DNA of 64,000 nt. It comes from a virus. The DNA lies in IMG/VR virus record IMGVR_UViG_3300037189_026207, positions 1 to 64,000 of that record. The stretch is one strand, 5' to 3'. Both the position numbers and the translations under genes were made by a program. The notes beneath the pieces are model-generated. The model did no database searches. It saw only the letters and a list, made by a program, of their open reading frames with translations, and was not told the DNA's origin. Positions within the stretch are counted from its first letter, which is position 1. Every line of letters begins with the position of its first letter. Below are positions 1 through 8,448 of the stretch, piece by piece.

Positions 1-1341
1 AGACAAGGTGCTGTATGCGATACTTTCGCGACAGAGTGCTGTCCATCTAGCGCCTCCCCAAGCAGCAGCTCAGACTCAGACTCTAGCGTTGACAACAGCT
101 CGAGCGACAGATCGAGCGACAGATCAAGCGAGAGCGACAACAGCTCGGGCGACAACAGTAGCGACAGTAGCGACAGCAGCGACAGCAGCGACAGCAGCAG
201 CAGCAGCTCTAGCGTCGGGTGCGCGGCTGTCCCGGGTTATTTTAGAATGCCGCTCGGGCCCGGCGATGGTTTTGCTACTGGATTTTTGCCGCCGGATGAC
301 GGAACTGCCATGACTGTCACGCCCGCCGGTAATACGTGGACTACAACATATTTAATGGTCAGACCCGAAGCGGGCGAGTGCCCGCGGTGCCAGTACGAAA
401 TGAAATTATGGTTTACGTGTGAAAACGGTGTGTTTACTGGCGCATGCACTATTGGCGGCGCGCCCGGCATAGTAACCGGGCTTGGGTCGATTACCGTAGA
501 CGAAAACAATAATTTTGTAATTCCGGCCTTTAGGGCGGACTTAGACACAGAACAAGTTACGTCGCAGGACGTGGATATCACATGCGCGAACAATCAGCCG
601 CCGTCTGGCGCCTGCTCCTGTCCGCTGGCATTCCCGTGTGATCCGCCTGCGCCGCTCGGGCCGCCACTCGTGATCCCGGTCAATCAAGGTAATGCACAAC
701 TGCAAGCAGTTATTATTAATCAACCAGCTGTTATCAAAATAGCGCAACCTAACGGCGCAAACCAAGAACCAGAGTGCGAAGGTTGCGACTATGTTGTCGT
801 GCAGGCCCGCGTGGCCGAATTAGATACCGGCTTATACTTACAAGGAGATATAGCCGTTACCTGCGCGGCTGGAGAAGTTGAGCGCGTAGATAACGACACA
901 TATCGTGTGCGTGTATGCCCAAACGATATTGGTAACGTTCAAATAGATATAGCTGTAAGCTGGTACAATCAAACAGAATTGTTGTCGACAACGGTGCCGG
1001 TTGAATATTGTGCTGCCGCGTCGTCGTCATCTTCTAGCTCTGGCGCCCTAGCCGGTGACAGCAGCGACAGCAGCAGCGACAGCAGCAGCGACAGCAGTAG
1101 CGACAGCAGTAGCGACAGCAGCAGCGATAGCAGCAGCGATAGCAGCGGCAGCAACAACAGCGCAGACAGCGAATCAACTGGCTGCATATTTATAGAGTGC
1201 GGCGGTACTGATGTTTACGCTGATTGTGCCTCAATTCCCGGCGGTAACTACGTTATGGACTGCGACGCTTGTGAATGCGTAGAAATAACTGAAAGCACCA
1301 ACAGCGCCAATAGCGCAGCCAACAGCAGTACGAGTCAGTAA
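1..1341 (+). CDS. Ser/Asp-rich modular protein, probable virion fibre/adhesin (5' end outside window)
   Basis: The frame is open from the first base, so the gene begins upstream; the Met at 247 is internal. The visible 446 residues hold a Cys-Cys motif, a Ser/Asp-Ser tract (about residues 20-75), a globular beta-rich part with scattered Cys pairs (CxxC near PRCQ, PECEGC), a second SSDSSSD tract (about 340-385) and a Cys-rich tail (CDACEC). Such Ser linkers between small Cys-containing domains look like extended surface or fibre proteins. It heads a run of similar proteins with 1-20 bp spacing. No catalytic motif is visible. The fibre role is inferred from composition and context only. Confidence 0.7.
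   Translation, partial: RQGAVCDTFATECCPSSASPSSSSDSDSSVDNSSSDRSSDRSSESDNSSGDNSSDSSDSSDSSDSSSSSSSVGCAAVPGYFRMPLGPGDGFATGFLPPDDGTAMTVTPAGNTWTTTYLMVRPEAGECPRCQYEMKLWFTCENGVFTGACTIGGAPGIVTGLGSITVDENNNFVIPAFRADLDTEQVTSQDVDITCANNQPPSGACSCPLAFPCDPPAPLGPPLVIPVNQGNAQLQAVIINQPAVIKIAQPNGANQEPECEGCDYVVVQARVAELDTGLYLQGDIAVTCAAGEVERVDNDTYRVRVCPNDIGNVQIDIAVSWYNQTELLSTTVPVEYCAAASSSSSSSGALAGDSSDSSSDSSSDSSSDSSSDSSSDSSSDSSGSNNSADSESTGCIFIECGGTDVYADCASIPGGNYVMDCDACECVEITESTNSANSAANSSTSQ
61..216 (+). repeat. Degenerate AGC/GAC triplet tract encoding Ser/Asp linker
   Basis: Irregular repetition of agcgac, gacagc and agcagc units encodes a Ser-Asp-Ser linker in the first gene. Synonymous variation (agc, agt, tcg, tct) keeps it from being a perfect microsatellite, which suggests selection on the protein as well as slippage. 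Confidence 0.7.
1057..1164 (+). repeat. 6/9-bp GACAGCAGC repeat tract encoding SSD repeats
   Basis: Tandem near-copies of gacagcagc, with agt/agc and gat/gac alternation, encode the (SSD)n tract of the first gene. The long leucine-rich frame on the opposite strand here is only its complement. Confidence 0.75.
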
Positions 1342-1342
1342 A

Positions 1343-1698
<356 letters not shown>

Positions 1699-1717
<19 letters not shown>

Positions 1718-2166
1718 TATCGTGTAATCGCTTGCACTTAGCTGAAAGATGTGCGCAGCGCGGATACACAATAGACGAAGTATTACCGTGCGTAATTAGT
1801 AAAAATGGCGACATTTGGACTATAGACACAAATCATCCAGCCTACCCCAAAACTGCGCGGCCAAATGCCCCCAAAGCAAAAATTTTAACGAAAACTGCGG
1901 CAGAAAGCAGCTGCAAAGCCGGAACTGCGCTAAAAGAGATAATAAAAAAATGGCTAAAAATTACAGCAACAGCTACGTGCAGCTGTAACGCCCGCGCACA
2001 AACAATGGATGCCAACGGGTGTGATTGGTGCGAGCAAAATATTGATACAATAGTGGGGTGGCTGCGTGAAGAAGCGAAAAAAAGGCGCTTACCGTTTGTA
2101 GATATAGCCGGAAGAGTAATAGTAAAAAAAGCAATTGCCAACGCGCGCAAAGTAAAAATTAAATAA
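1699..2166 (+). CDS. Unknown protein with CxCN...WC...WLREEA C-terminal domain
   Basis: A 155-residue protein whose start overlaps the preceding gene by 19 bp. The C-terminal half has the pattern LKxxIKKWLxIxxTxxCxCN, MDxxGxxWCxxN and IVxWLREEAxxRxLPF (about residues 77-140). I recall this arrangement as a repeated module in planctomycete and planctomycete-phage proteins, often attached to glycosyltransferases or fibre proteins, but I know no assigned function. The N-terminal part has HLAERCAQRGYTIDEVLPC. The many Lys near the end suggest nucleic-acid or polyanion contact, which is speculative. Confidence 0.65.
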
Positions 2167-2178
2167 TGGAGTTTAGAT

Positions 2179-3522
2179 ATGAGCAATTGCAATAGGCTGT
2201 GCATCCCGTTTTCGAGCTACAACTCGGACATTCACACGCTAGTCGGTGTGTATGCAACCGAAGAAGAGTGCTCGGCGGCATGCAATTGCGCCTCATCTAC
2301 CGCGCCTTCGAGCAGCACAAATCCCCCGACCAGCAGCAGCAGCAGCAGCACAAATCCCCCAGCCAGCAGCAGCAGCAACAGCGGAGTTAGCGGTCAAAGC
2401 AGTAGCGCTACCGCGCAGCTGTGCCAGAGTGAGTTTACACCCACGTGGACTGATTCCGCGGACAACAGTACCACTAGATTTTTAAACGTAAATTTTAGAA
2501 ATGACAAATTTGTAGCGCGTAGCACCGGTTACGCGGGGCAGCAGGGCGACGAAATTGCGCCGTATATTTACACCTCAAACGACGGCGTAAATTGGACAGA
2601 TAGCTCGCTACCAAATTTGTCGGCAAACGATCGTTATTATTTAACAGATTTACAATCCACGCCAGGCAATTTTGTTATTTGCGGCGCCACTTTCTCTGAC
2701 GTGTGGCAAAATAACACGCCATTGGTTCTGACGTCAAGCGACGGGATTTCCTGGGCGCAAGCCGCTAACCCAGGATTTGTCCCGATTCGCGTAGTTCATT
2801 TTGCCGGAACAACAATATTTAAAAAAAATCCGGCCAACCCGTGGAGCGCAACCCCGGGACCGCTGACATTGTCATATTTGGAGAGCGGAACTAACTGGGC
2901 TACTGTTACATACGAAGATCAAGATCTGCCGGGTGATGTAACTGATCATTACGCTGCGGACAGTTATACCGTCGTGGGCGATCGGCTGTACTTTTTTTAC
3001 ACCGCCGGGCTCAAAAATTACGTGGTATCAACGCCTAATTTAATTACGTGGGAGCGTAACGAAATAACAGTAAACTCAAGCATTAATACAAGAATATCAT
3101 TCAATGGCAGCGAAAGTGATGCCGCAAATAACACTCCGGGGTACTCAAAACATGCCGCGTACGGTGCCGGAAAACTAGTTATATTAGGAACAGATACTGC
3201 AACAGCAAAAACTAATACTGTGTTTACATCAGCAGATTACGGCGCTACTTGGACGCAAGCAACAGTTAATTTTAATGGAGGAAATGTAAATACTTTAGTA
3301 TTTTCTTGTGAAAGATTTTTTATGTTTTTCAACGATTCAAGCGGCGGCGGGTTAACGTCTACAGACGGGATAAACTGGCAAACAATGTCGTCGCCGGCCG
3401 GTGTCTGGAAAGATTGCGTTACCGGAAATTGCAAAATTGTAGCCGTAGGTTTTCGTGTTCTGGGTCTGGGCCAAGCGGCGGGTAGTCACATAATAAATAA
3501 TTGCTGCTGCGACGCGACTTAA
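2179..3522 (+). CDS. Cys/poly-Ser head fused to BNR/Asp-box propeller-like domain; putative tail fibre/receptor-binding protein
   Basis: A 447-residue protein. The N-terminus has the YATEEECSAACNC motif (about 25-37) followed by Ser tracts with NPP spacers (about 40-75). The remainder repeats units resembling Asp-box/BNR blades: YTSNDGVNWT, LTSSDGISWA, TSADYGATWT and STDGINWQ. Asp-box repeats form beta-propellers in sialidases and in phage or bacterial adhesins. Sialidase catalytic residues are not evident, so binding rather than hydrolysis is more likely. It ends in a Cys cluster (NNCCCD). The start is 12 bp downstream of the previous stop and preceded by ATGGAG. The role as a host-recognition fibre is inferred from fold and neighbours. 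Confidence 0.7.
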   Translation: MSNCNRLCIPFSSYNSDIHTLVGVYATEEECSAACNCASSTAPSSSTNPPTSSSSSSTNPPASSSSNSGVSGQSSSATAQLCQSEFTPTWTDSADNSTTRFLNVNFRNDKFVARSTGYAGQQGDEIAPYIYTSNDGVNWTDSSLPNLSANDRYYLTDLQSTPGNFVICGATFSDVWQNNTPLVLTSSDGISWAQAANPGFVPIRVVHFAGTTIFKKNPANPWSATPGPLTLSYLESGTNWATVTYEDQDLPGDVTDHYAADSYTVVGDRLYFFYTAGLKNYVVSTPNLITWERNEITVNSSINTRISFNGSESDAANNTPGYSKHAAYGAGKLVILGTDTATAKTNTVFTSADYGATWTQATVNFNGGNVNTLVFSCERFFMFFNDSSGGGLTSTDGINWQTMSSPAGVWKDCVTGNCKIVAVGFRVLGLGQAAGSHIINNCCCDAT

Positions 3523-3640
3523 ATTTAAAGTACTAATAGCCTACAAATAAAAAATAAACGCGACGCCAATAAAAATAATTAACAGCGTTTTACTAATTAT
3601 TTCAGTAAAGCTTGTAGGCGCAAAGACACGAGGCAACGGC

Positions 3641-4405
3641 ATGAGCGAGCAGAACGCACATATTGGCGTAACGGTCGCGCCGAGTAAGTGCGGCGCAGCA
3701 AGCGTATGGCGATTAGCGGAGCTGTACGCTGCGCGCCTCACAGATACGTGGCCGACGTTAAATGTAATATGTGGTTCCTCATCGTCCGCGGAGTCTAGTA
3801 GCAGCTTGCCTTCGCGCGAAAGCAGTAGTAGTTCTAGCAGGGCCGTCCCTAGCTCGAGCATTGGCTCTAGTGACAGTAGCGCCAGCAGTAGTAGCAGTGA
3901 AAGCCAGAGCAGCGACAGCAGCATTAGTAGTAGTAGCAGTGAAAGCCAGAGCAGCGACAGCAGCATTAGTAGTAGTAGTAGTGAAAGCCAGAGCAGCGAC
4001 AGCAGCATTAGTAGTAGCAGCGAGAACCAGTACGTATGTGTAACAGAAAAATACGCGTGCGTAACGCTAAAAAGTTCAAGCAGCTCTAGTTCAAGCAGCT
4101 CTAGTTCTTCTGCGTGCTGCGCATACTTAACACTAAATTTTAGAACTTACACAGTTCCAGACTCGTTGACCGTCTACGATGCAAACGGCAATATAATAAC
4201 AACAACGGGCTTGATTAGTACTGGTAGCGAATTTATACAAATTACTTTGAGTAATTTACCCTGTGGTTTTTACATATGCGTAGACGCGCCATATGTGAGT
4301 ACGGTTTGGGATCTTATATCAACTGGATGCCTAGAGTTACACATTATAGGCGGCGGGCAAAATATAAATGGAGCACAGTATTGCTACCAGTCCTACGAAC
4401 CATAA
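3641..4405 (+). CDS. Poly-Ser repeat protein with C-terminal beta-sandwich-like domain
   Basis: A 254-residue protein. A short globular head with one Cys (about 1-45) is followed by about 85 residues dominated by Ser, including three copies of a 14-residue SSSSSESQSSDSSI unit. Then come a short segment with two Cys, a second Ser run, and a C-terminal domain (about 160-254) with the pattern FRTYTVPDSLTVYD...GNIITTTG...LPCGFYICV. That tail resembles small beta-sandwich domains seen in adhesin-like proteins, but I cannot name it. It belongs to the same fibre-like group as the upstream genes. Confidence 0.65.
   Translation: MSEQNAHIGVTVAPSKCGAASVWRLAELYAARLTDTWPTLNVICGSSSSAESSSSLPSRESSSSSSRAVPSSSIGSSDSSASSSSSESQSSDSSISSSSSESQSSDSSISSSSSESQSSDSSISSSSENQYVCVTEKYACVTLKSSSSSSSSSSSSSACCAYLTLNFRTYTVPDSLTVYDANGNIITTTGLISTGSEFIQITLSNLPCGFYICVDAPYVSTVWDLISTGCLELHIIGGGQNINGAQYCYQSYEP
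3896..4021 (+). repeat. Three 42-bp tandem repeats encoding a 14-aa Ser-rich unit
   Basis: Units begin with AGTGAAAGCCAGAGCAGCGA at 3896, 3938 and 3980. They are in frame (42 = 14 codons) and nearly identical apart from agc/agt at the end, indicating recent duplication. Confidence 0.9.
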
Positions 4406-4423
4406 TTTAATATACACAGAAAA

Positions 4424-4933
4424 ATGGCGATATACTTCAAACATTTTCTGACTAATTTAAAGAGGCACGATATACCTTTTATCGTGATCGGCGGTAAGGC
4501 GTTGCAACTATTAAGCAAAAAACACAATTTAAATACTGCAATTTTATCGCCAAACGATGTGCAGGATTTAGATATTTTAGTGCCCAGTTCCGTCGAATCA
4601 TTTTTTCAAAAAACATGTAACGCCACGATAACAACAAACAAATTTTTTAAACGATTCACGCCGGTATACCTAACCGAAAAAATAAAAATTGACATACTGG
4701 TCGAGCTGCGCTGCCGCAATATCGTAATAAATAATCAAACTATTGCTGGCGTAAATTACAAAAAAATTATAGAGTACTGCTATTTTGATGCGTTGTATGA
4801 TGTACCCGTAACGGTATTGAATATTTACGCGTATTACGGTATGGTCAAAAGTTGCGGCGAAGCAAAATATAAAGACATACTTGATGAGATTGTACGAGTT
4901 GTTCCCGACGTGAAAGAAAAAATTGTAGCGTAG
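4424..4933 (+). CDS. Minimal nucleotidyltransferase-fold protein
   Basis: A 169-residue protein. The signature of the pol-beta-like nucleotidyltransferase superfamily can be read: hydrophobic strand plus GG (IVIGGKAL, G23-G24), two acidic residues on the next strand (DLDILV, D48 and D50) and a third acidic strand (KIDIL, D90). The size fits MNT/AbiEii-type or stand-alone minimal NTases, which transfer NMPs to proteins, RNA or small molecules. It is AT-rich compared with neighbours and Lys-rich. It sits between fibre-like genes, so it may modify a virion or host protein, but the substrate cannot be inferred. Confidence 0.6.
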   Translation: MAIYFKHFLTNLKRHDIPFIVIGGKALQLLSKKHNLNTAILSPNDVQDLDILVPSSVESFFQKTCNATITTNKFFKRFTPVYLTEKIKIDILVELRCRNIVINNQTIAGVNYKKIIEYCYFDALYDVPVTVLNIYAYYGMVKSCGEAKYKDILDEIVRVVPDVKEKIVA

Positions 4934-4941
4934 TGAATAAA

Positions 4942-5232
4942 ATGAACGTAAGTCCAACTAATTCAAAACTGTTGTACGGAACTAAGCCGCACGCCATCAG
5001 CAACGGCGAAGACGAAATATTAATTAAAGTACGACTGCGCGACCATAAAAACAATCCTGTATCAAATCGTCTTGTGGAGCTTGTCGCCGATCGCGCGGGT
5101 GTAGAGATAGTTCAACCGCAAGCAACAGATGAAAACGGATTAGCTACCGGAACTGCGCGAGCAACAACGCCCGGACCAGTACACATTAGCGCGCGAGTAT
5201 TTCCTCCGGCACAATCGTCCTCCTCAAACTAG
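4942..5232 (+). CDS. Ig-like (Big-1/invasin-type) domain protein
   Basis: About 96 residues, almost all one Ig-like fold: LIKVRLRDHKNNPVSNRLVEL, then TDENGLATGTARATTPGPVHISARV, ending in Ser residues. The order NxPVxxxxVxL then TDxNGxAxxxxxxxxxG is typical of Big-1 domains of intimins, invasins and phage decoration or tail proteins. I chose ATG 4942 over an upstream in-frame GTG at 4933, because the next gene has the same tagtgaa(n)aaaATG layout. It probably sits on the virion surface or fibre. Confidence 0.65.
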   Translation: MNVSPTNSKLLYGTKPHAISNGEDEILIKVRLRDHKNNPVSNRLVELVADRAGVEIVQPQATDENGLATGTARATTPGPVHISARVFPPAQSSSSN

Positions 5233-5242
5233 TGAAATTAAA

Positions 5243-5791
5243 ATGAGCTGCAATAACTTACCGCCTGATACAGCTATCGTCGAACTTGACGAGGCGCTGG
5301 GTTTAAATTTTTATACCCCGCCGCTGCCACCGGAGCCGCCTAATTCAGATACGGGTCGCCGGGTGCATTTGACTTGGACGGTTAGCCGCTACAACTACAA
5401 CGGAACAGACGGTATTCGTGTGCGCATAGAGGCAGATTCCGCAGAAGATATGCCGCGTAAAATATTCGCGTATTTGATGTTGCCACTAAAGCCGGGAGAG
5501 GATATAAGAGCGGGCGCATTTGATCACGTGTGCTCGCCGACTGATCTGGAAGAGTATCCCGAAGACGAACCAATTCCAGACCACCGCCCCGAATTTTTTA
5601 GATTAGATTATGTCGACGTTGTTTTACGGTCGCGGACTGAGGTGCATGCGTTTGTGCGCGACGTTGCCGCAGATGTGTATCAATTAAAACGAACACTTGA
5701 TCTAATGGACCATATGCTGCCCGGCGGCGAAATTTGGATTGGCGGGGAGCCGGCATCAAGCTCGAGTAGTCTTTCTTCTAATAGTGGGTGA
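5243..5791 (+). CDS. Unknown protein with C-terminal Ser tail
   Basis: A 182-residue, beta-rich acidic protein (VHLTWTVSRYNYN, VRIEADSAED, LDYVDVVLRSRTEVHAFVRDV) ending in a short Ser-rich tail like its neighbours. It has no Cys motif beyond CNN and no catalytic signature. It is spaced 10 bp after the Ig-like gene and 3 bp before the next, suggesting one operon. Its place in the fibre cluster suggests a virion-associated protein; otherwise unidentified. Confidence 0.6.
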   Translation: MSCNNLPPDTAIVELDEALGLNFYTPPLPPEPPNSDTGRRVHLTWTVSRYNYNGTDGIRVRIEADSAEDMPRKIFAYLMLPLKPGEDIRAGAFDHVCSPTDLEEYPEDEPIPDHRPEFFRLDYVDVVLRSRTEVHAFVRDVAADVYQLKRTLDLMDHMLPGGEIWIGGEPASSSSSLSSNSG

Positions 5792-5794
5792 TTT

Positions 5795-6097
5795 ATGACA
5801 GACATGGTTGTTATTGAAGACAGTACAATCGTAAGCATGGTTAATGACGCGCGGTTTAATCAGGCAATTCCTTGTTTGATTAATCAATCCGGCAGCGTCA
5901 TTCCCGCGGCCACTGGCTGCGGATCGTGCGCTAGAAAGAGAGCAGAGGGCGCGCGACAGGCAATTCGGCGCGTGAAGGAGTGCTTGGCGGGAATGAGCTC
6001 TGAAAAAAAGACTGAATTAAAACAATTGCTGGGCGCGCAACAAGTAAAAGTAGTATTCGCAAATGCCACCGGACAGATTACAACTATCACGTTTTAA
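5795..6097 (+). CDS. Small Cys-motif protein, unknown
   Basis: A 100-residue protein with a GCGSCARKR motif (about 43-51) followed by an amphipathic basic helix region (RQAIRRVKECL) and a beta-rich end. It starts 3 bp after the previous stop and is the last gene of the fibre-like run before a non-coding gap. The single CxxC could bind metal only with partners from another chain. No family is recognised. Confidence 0.55.
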   Translation: MTDMVVIEDSTIVSMVNDARFNQAIPCLINQSGSVIPAATGCGSCARKRAEGARQAIRRVKECLAGMSSEKKTELKQLLGAQQVKVVFANATGQITTITF

Positions 6098-6133
6098 GCG
6101 CTAAATTTTTTGCAAAATCGTGGCATATTATGT

Positions 6134-6159
6134 GTAGTCCAATCTTTTTATCGGACTAC
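6134..6159 (+). terminator. Hairpin GTAGTCC/GGACTAC, possible terminator or processing site
   Basis: A perfect 7-bp stem with a 12-base T-rich loop lies 37 bp after the last fibre-cluster gene. It lacks a downstream U tract, so intrinsic termination is uncertain. Confidence 0.35.
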
Positions 6160-6189
6160 GAGATAGTTTAGAAGCTCACGTCGTGATTT

Positions 6190-6244
6190 GTATCGGGACA
6201 ACGCTTCACCAATTTATTTAACTGGTGAGCGCTGTGTCCGATAC
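6190..6244 (+). other. Imperfect 55-nt inverted repeat
   Basis: GTATCGG at the left end pairs with CCGATAC at the right, and the inner arms CTTCACCA and TGGTGAG pair again, with bulges between. It could form a long hairpin in the leader of the next gene or mark a protein-binding site. Function unknown. Confidence 0.4.
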
Positions 6245-6294
6245 CCCGACCTTTTCCTAACTGTTGGCGCTTTTTCTTAGCTATTGAGGAATCA

Positions 6295-6774
6295 ATGCCC
6301 AAACGCAGTAAGTTGGATAAAAAGTTACCGCCGCAGAAAGTGGTGAAGCCGGCGTTCGTATTGCCCGGCCCAAATTCAGATATTGAGGCGTACGGCTGGG
6401 ACATGTCCAAGTTACGCTACCCCGACCCAAAAAGCGCTGAGAAAAAAGATCCAGATCCGGGACCGCCAATTTTCCTAGCTCCCGAAGCAGACTGGGAACA
6501 CAAACAGCGCTACGGGCACGATATCAATTTTCTGTGCCCGCAGTACATCCAGCTCATGCTAGATAAATCAAAATCTGTCAGAGACGCCGCCCTGGCCGCC
6601 CATGACGAGCGATATACCAAAGATGCGGTCGCTGCAATCGAGCGAGCCGTATTGGCCGAGTTCACCAAAACAATACTGCCCGAAATTCAAAAGAACTTCG
6701 GGCAGATTGCGGGAATAGTTGCGCAATTCTATGCCGCGAGAATTGCACACATTAAAAAGTTCGGCCACGCCTAG
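6295..6774 (+). CDS. Hypothetical protein
   Basis: A 159-residue protein with a basic, Pro-rich N-terminus (MPKRSKLDKKLPPQKVVKP), a Pro/Asp-rich middle and a mostly helical C-terminal half (about 85-155) with no Cys. TTGAGGAATCA just upstream provides a ribosome-binding site. It ends 3-4 bp into a convergent small gene. No recognisable domain; it could be a scaffold-like or virion-associated protein, but nothing in the sequence decides this. Confidence 0.55.
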   Translation: MPKRSKLDKKLPPQKVVKPAFVLPGPNSDIEAYGWDMSKLRYPDPKSAEKKDPDPGPPIFLAPEADWEHKQRYGHDINFLCPQYIQLMLDKSKSVRDAALAAHDERYTKDAVAAIERAVLAEFTKTILPEIQKNFGQIAGIVAQFYAARIAHIKKFGHA

Positions 6775-7043
6775 ATCGACGCGAGCACAACAAAATCACG
6801 ACGATAACCGGCGACAGGCCGCTTGCCCATCATCAGCTCGTCGTCGGTTTTGCCGGCAGCATCGACCGGGTACGGACCGCTGGCGCTAGACACGCCAGGC
6901 CGATGCATGCCAGCTTCCGCGGCTTTCTGCAAAACCAAATTAGAGGTAGACGCCGCCATCAGTTCCTCGATATCATTGCCGCTGACCACAAAATCAGCCC
7001 GACCGTTCGCAGACCTAGTGAGATCATCAAGAATGGAAACCAT
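6771..7043 (-). CDS. Small hypothetical protein on the minus strand
   Basis: A 90-residue frame, MVSILDDLTRSANGRADF... to ...RRDFVVLASI. The ATG is preceded on its own strand by GGAGG with an 8-base spacer, a better ribosome-binding site than the opposing + strand frame has here. It overlaps the start region of the downstream + gene by about 11 bp and ends tail-to-tail with the upstream + gene. The alternation GMHRPGVSSASGPYPVDAAGK is plausible coding sequence. No family is recognised. The main alternative is that the + strand frame extends through here. Confidence 0.5.
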   Translation of the reverse strand: MVSILDDLTRSANGRADFVVSGNDIEELMAASTSNLVLQKAAEAGMHRPGVSSASGPYPVDAAGKTDDELMMGKRPVAGYRRDFVVLASI

Positions 7044-7569
7044 AGAAAAAACCTCCGCAGAAGAAAAACAGCTGACCTGGGGTATGGTAACCCAGGCCGT
7101 TAAACTCAGCAAGCTGCAAATCAAAAATATCTTTCGAGTGCGTGGTGTCGAACCGCCGCCGGCCGAACAGGTAATTCAGCCAGACGAGTTAATACTAATT
7201 CTAGCGGCAGACATGCTAGAAAAACTGCTATTCCTGCAGCCCGAGCAGCGTACGTTAATTTTAGACTCTATTTCAGAATGCCTGGGCGGCGTCATAGCGG
7301 GCGATTTCACGCAGCTCGGATTTGTTGACGGGCAGTATTGCTTGTGGACGGGAAATACCGGCTTTCTCGATATAAATAGTGGCGACACTTTAAAGGAATT
7401 GCCCGCGTTTCCGCTCGAGTCAATATCGTATAATCTGAATGAGCTGTACCGTCGTGGTAGGCTAAAAATAGAACGCCGGAGCGGATTTCATGCCAAACGA
7501 CAAACTCCTGAAGGAACTGTGGAAGAGCCCGAAGACTTTTGCGAGCGTCCTACTAACAGTGTTTCTTGA
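7033..7569 (+). CDS. Hypothetical protein
   Basis: About 178 residues if it starts at METIEKTSAEEKQLTWG. An in-frame ATG at 7081 is another option, and a longer upstream start would run across the minus-strand gene. The middle is Leu/Ile-rich and helical (ELILILAADMLEKLLFLQPEQRTLILDSI). The last 27 codons overlap the following gene in another frame and look less constrained (RQTPEGTVEEPEDF). No known motif. The overlap and order suggest co-expression with the next gene. Confidence 0.5.
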   Translation: METIEKTSAEEKQLTWGMVTQAVKLSKLQIKNIFRVRGVEPPPAEQVIQPDELILILAADMLEKLLFLQPEQRTLILDSISECLGGVIAGDFTQLGFVDGQYCLWTGNTGFLDINSGDTLKELPAFPLESISYNLNELYRRGRLKIERRSGFHAKRQTPEGTVEEPEDFCERPTNSVS

Positions 7570-8167
7570 CGCGTTCGGGACTGAGGCACTAGAGTGGGAG
7601 CCGGCTACCATTTCTATGGAGATCGAGGAGGAGTTTGGCGTAGATCTTCCCCAGGCCACATTAGACAAACTGATTGTGGCTATTAATATTTTGACGTCAG
7701 ACAGGTTTTATCGCAGCCTGCCTGACTTCATAATATTTTGCAACGTACTCAGCGGCGACACATACCGCCCAGACATGTTTGATCCGGCCGATAGCGTAGA
7801 GATCGCTTGGGGAATCACTGAAGGTCTGCTGATCGCGCCGCCCGACGAAGGCGAAGAAGAGCCGTTCAGCGCCGAGATTCGCGCGTACATCGGCGCCGTG
7901 CTCGACGCCGAGGGTATAATCAACGCGCCAGATATTCTAAAAATTGCGTTGCGGCGGGCTAACGTGTCCAACGCCGCAGACGAGTTCAGCGACGACCCGG
8001 ATATGTTTAATGCAATCTACGACGTCGAAGCCGGTAAATCTGAAAACATAAACGCAGAAATAAAAGAACGCGCAATTATGATGGCTGAACAGCTAAATGC
8101 GCTACAGCTCACAAATGGCAGCACGGCAGCTGTCGCACAAAAACTGCTGGCGTCAGTTGGTCGGTAG
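7490..8167 (+). CDS. Hypothetical acidic helical protein
   Basis: A 225-residue acidic protein with alternating hydrophobic helices (VLLTVFLDAFGTEALEWEP, EFGVDLPQATLDKLIVAINIL) and no Cys cluster. The ATG has GGAG about 11 bp upstream. The pattern of first asking which gene a position falls in (EALEWEPATISMEIEEEFG) recalls phage proteins of unknown role that act on bounded ranges; I cannot name it. It overlaps the previous gene by 80 bp. Confidence 0.6.
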   Translation: MPNDKLLKELWKSPKTFASVLLTVFLDAFGTEALEWEPATISMEIEEEFGVDLPQATLDKLIVAINILTSDRFYRSLPDFIIFCNVLSGDTYRPDMFDPADSVEIAWGITEGLLIAPPDEGEEEPFSAEIRAYIGAVLDAEGIINAPDILKIALRRANVSNAADEFSDDPDMFNAIYDVEAGKSENINAEIKERAIMMAEQLNALQLTNGSTAAVAQKLLASVGR

Positions 8168-8198
8168 TTTTGTCGGAGGTACTTTTCAGGAGGATTGC

Positions 8199-8447
8199 AT
8201 GGGATGCATCACGTCCCGCGGCGATATGTGGCCGCCTAAACCGTTCACGCGGTTTATTGTTCGTACGGAGATTAGAGAGCTGGCGGAGCGTTCGGGTACA
8301 TTCGTCAGCTGGGCTGAGGCAGATTATGTCTGGGTTTATCCCGGACAAGGTACATCTTGCGGCGGCACCATCGGCCCCAAACACGACTGGACAGAAGAAG
8401 CTAGTCCAGGACAAGAAATAGCAATTCGCTGTTTAGAGGAGCGCTAG
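8199..8447 (+). CDS. Small hypothetical protein
   Basis: An 82-residue protein. I chose ATG 8199 because CAGGAGGATTGC sits directly upstream, a near-perfect Shine-Dalgarno; an upstream in-frame ATG at 8097 would lie inside the previous gene. It contains GCITSRGDMWPP at the N-terminus and a Trp/Tyr-rich beta region (FVSWAEADYVWVYPGQG). One base separates it from the next gene. Unidentified. Confidence 0.6.
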   Translation: MGCITSRGDMWPPKPFTRFIVRTEIRELAERSGTFVSWAEADYVWVYPGQGTSCGGTIGPKHDWTEEASPGQEIAIRCLEER

Positions 8448-8448
8448 A

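Larger units (their letters stand above)
6098..6294 (+). other. Gene-free interval with two hairpins
   Basis: No convincing coding frame is present. The interval contains a perfect 7-bp hairpin and a larger imperfect inverted repeat (listed separately), then a T-rich stretch (gctttttcttag) before the next gene. It probably separates the fibre operon from the next transcription unit. Confidence 0.6.

Noticed and set aside
969-1187. Leucine-rich open frame on the minus strand
   Set aside because: It is the complement of the AGC/GAC Ser-Asp tract; the same happens at 3541-4008. No ribosome-binding site and low complexity.
247-1341. Gene starting at the ATG at 247
   Set aside because: The frame is open from base 1 with the same Cys/Ser composition, so the ATG is internal.
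3896-4021. Possible CRISPR-like or regulatory repeat
   Set aside because: The three 42-bp units are adjacent without spacers, in frame and coding for Ser-rich protein.
7033-7569. Extended gene starting at 6823
   Set aside because: The extension runs across the minus-strand gene with the better ribosome-binding site and has a low-complexity Ser-rich start.
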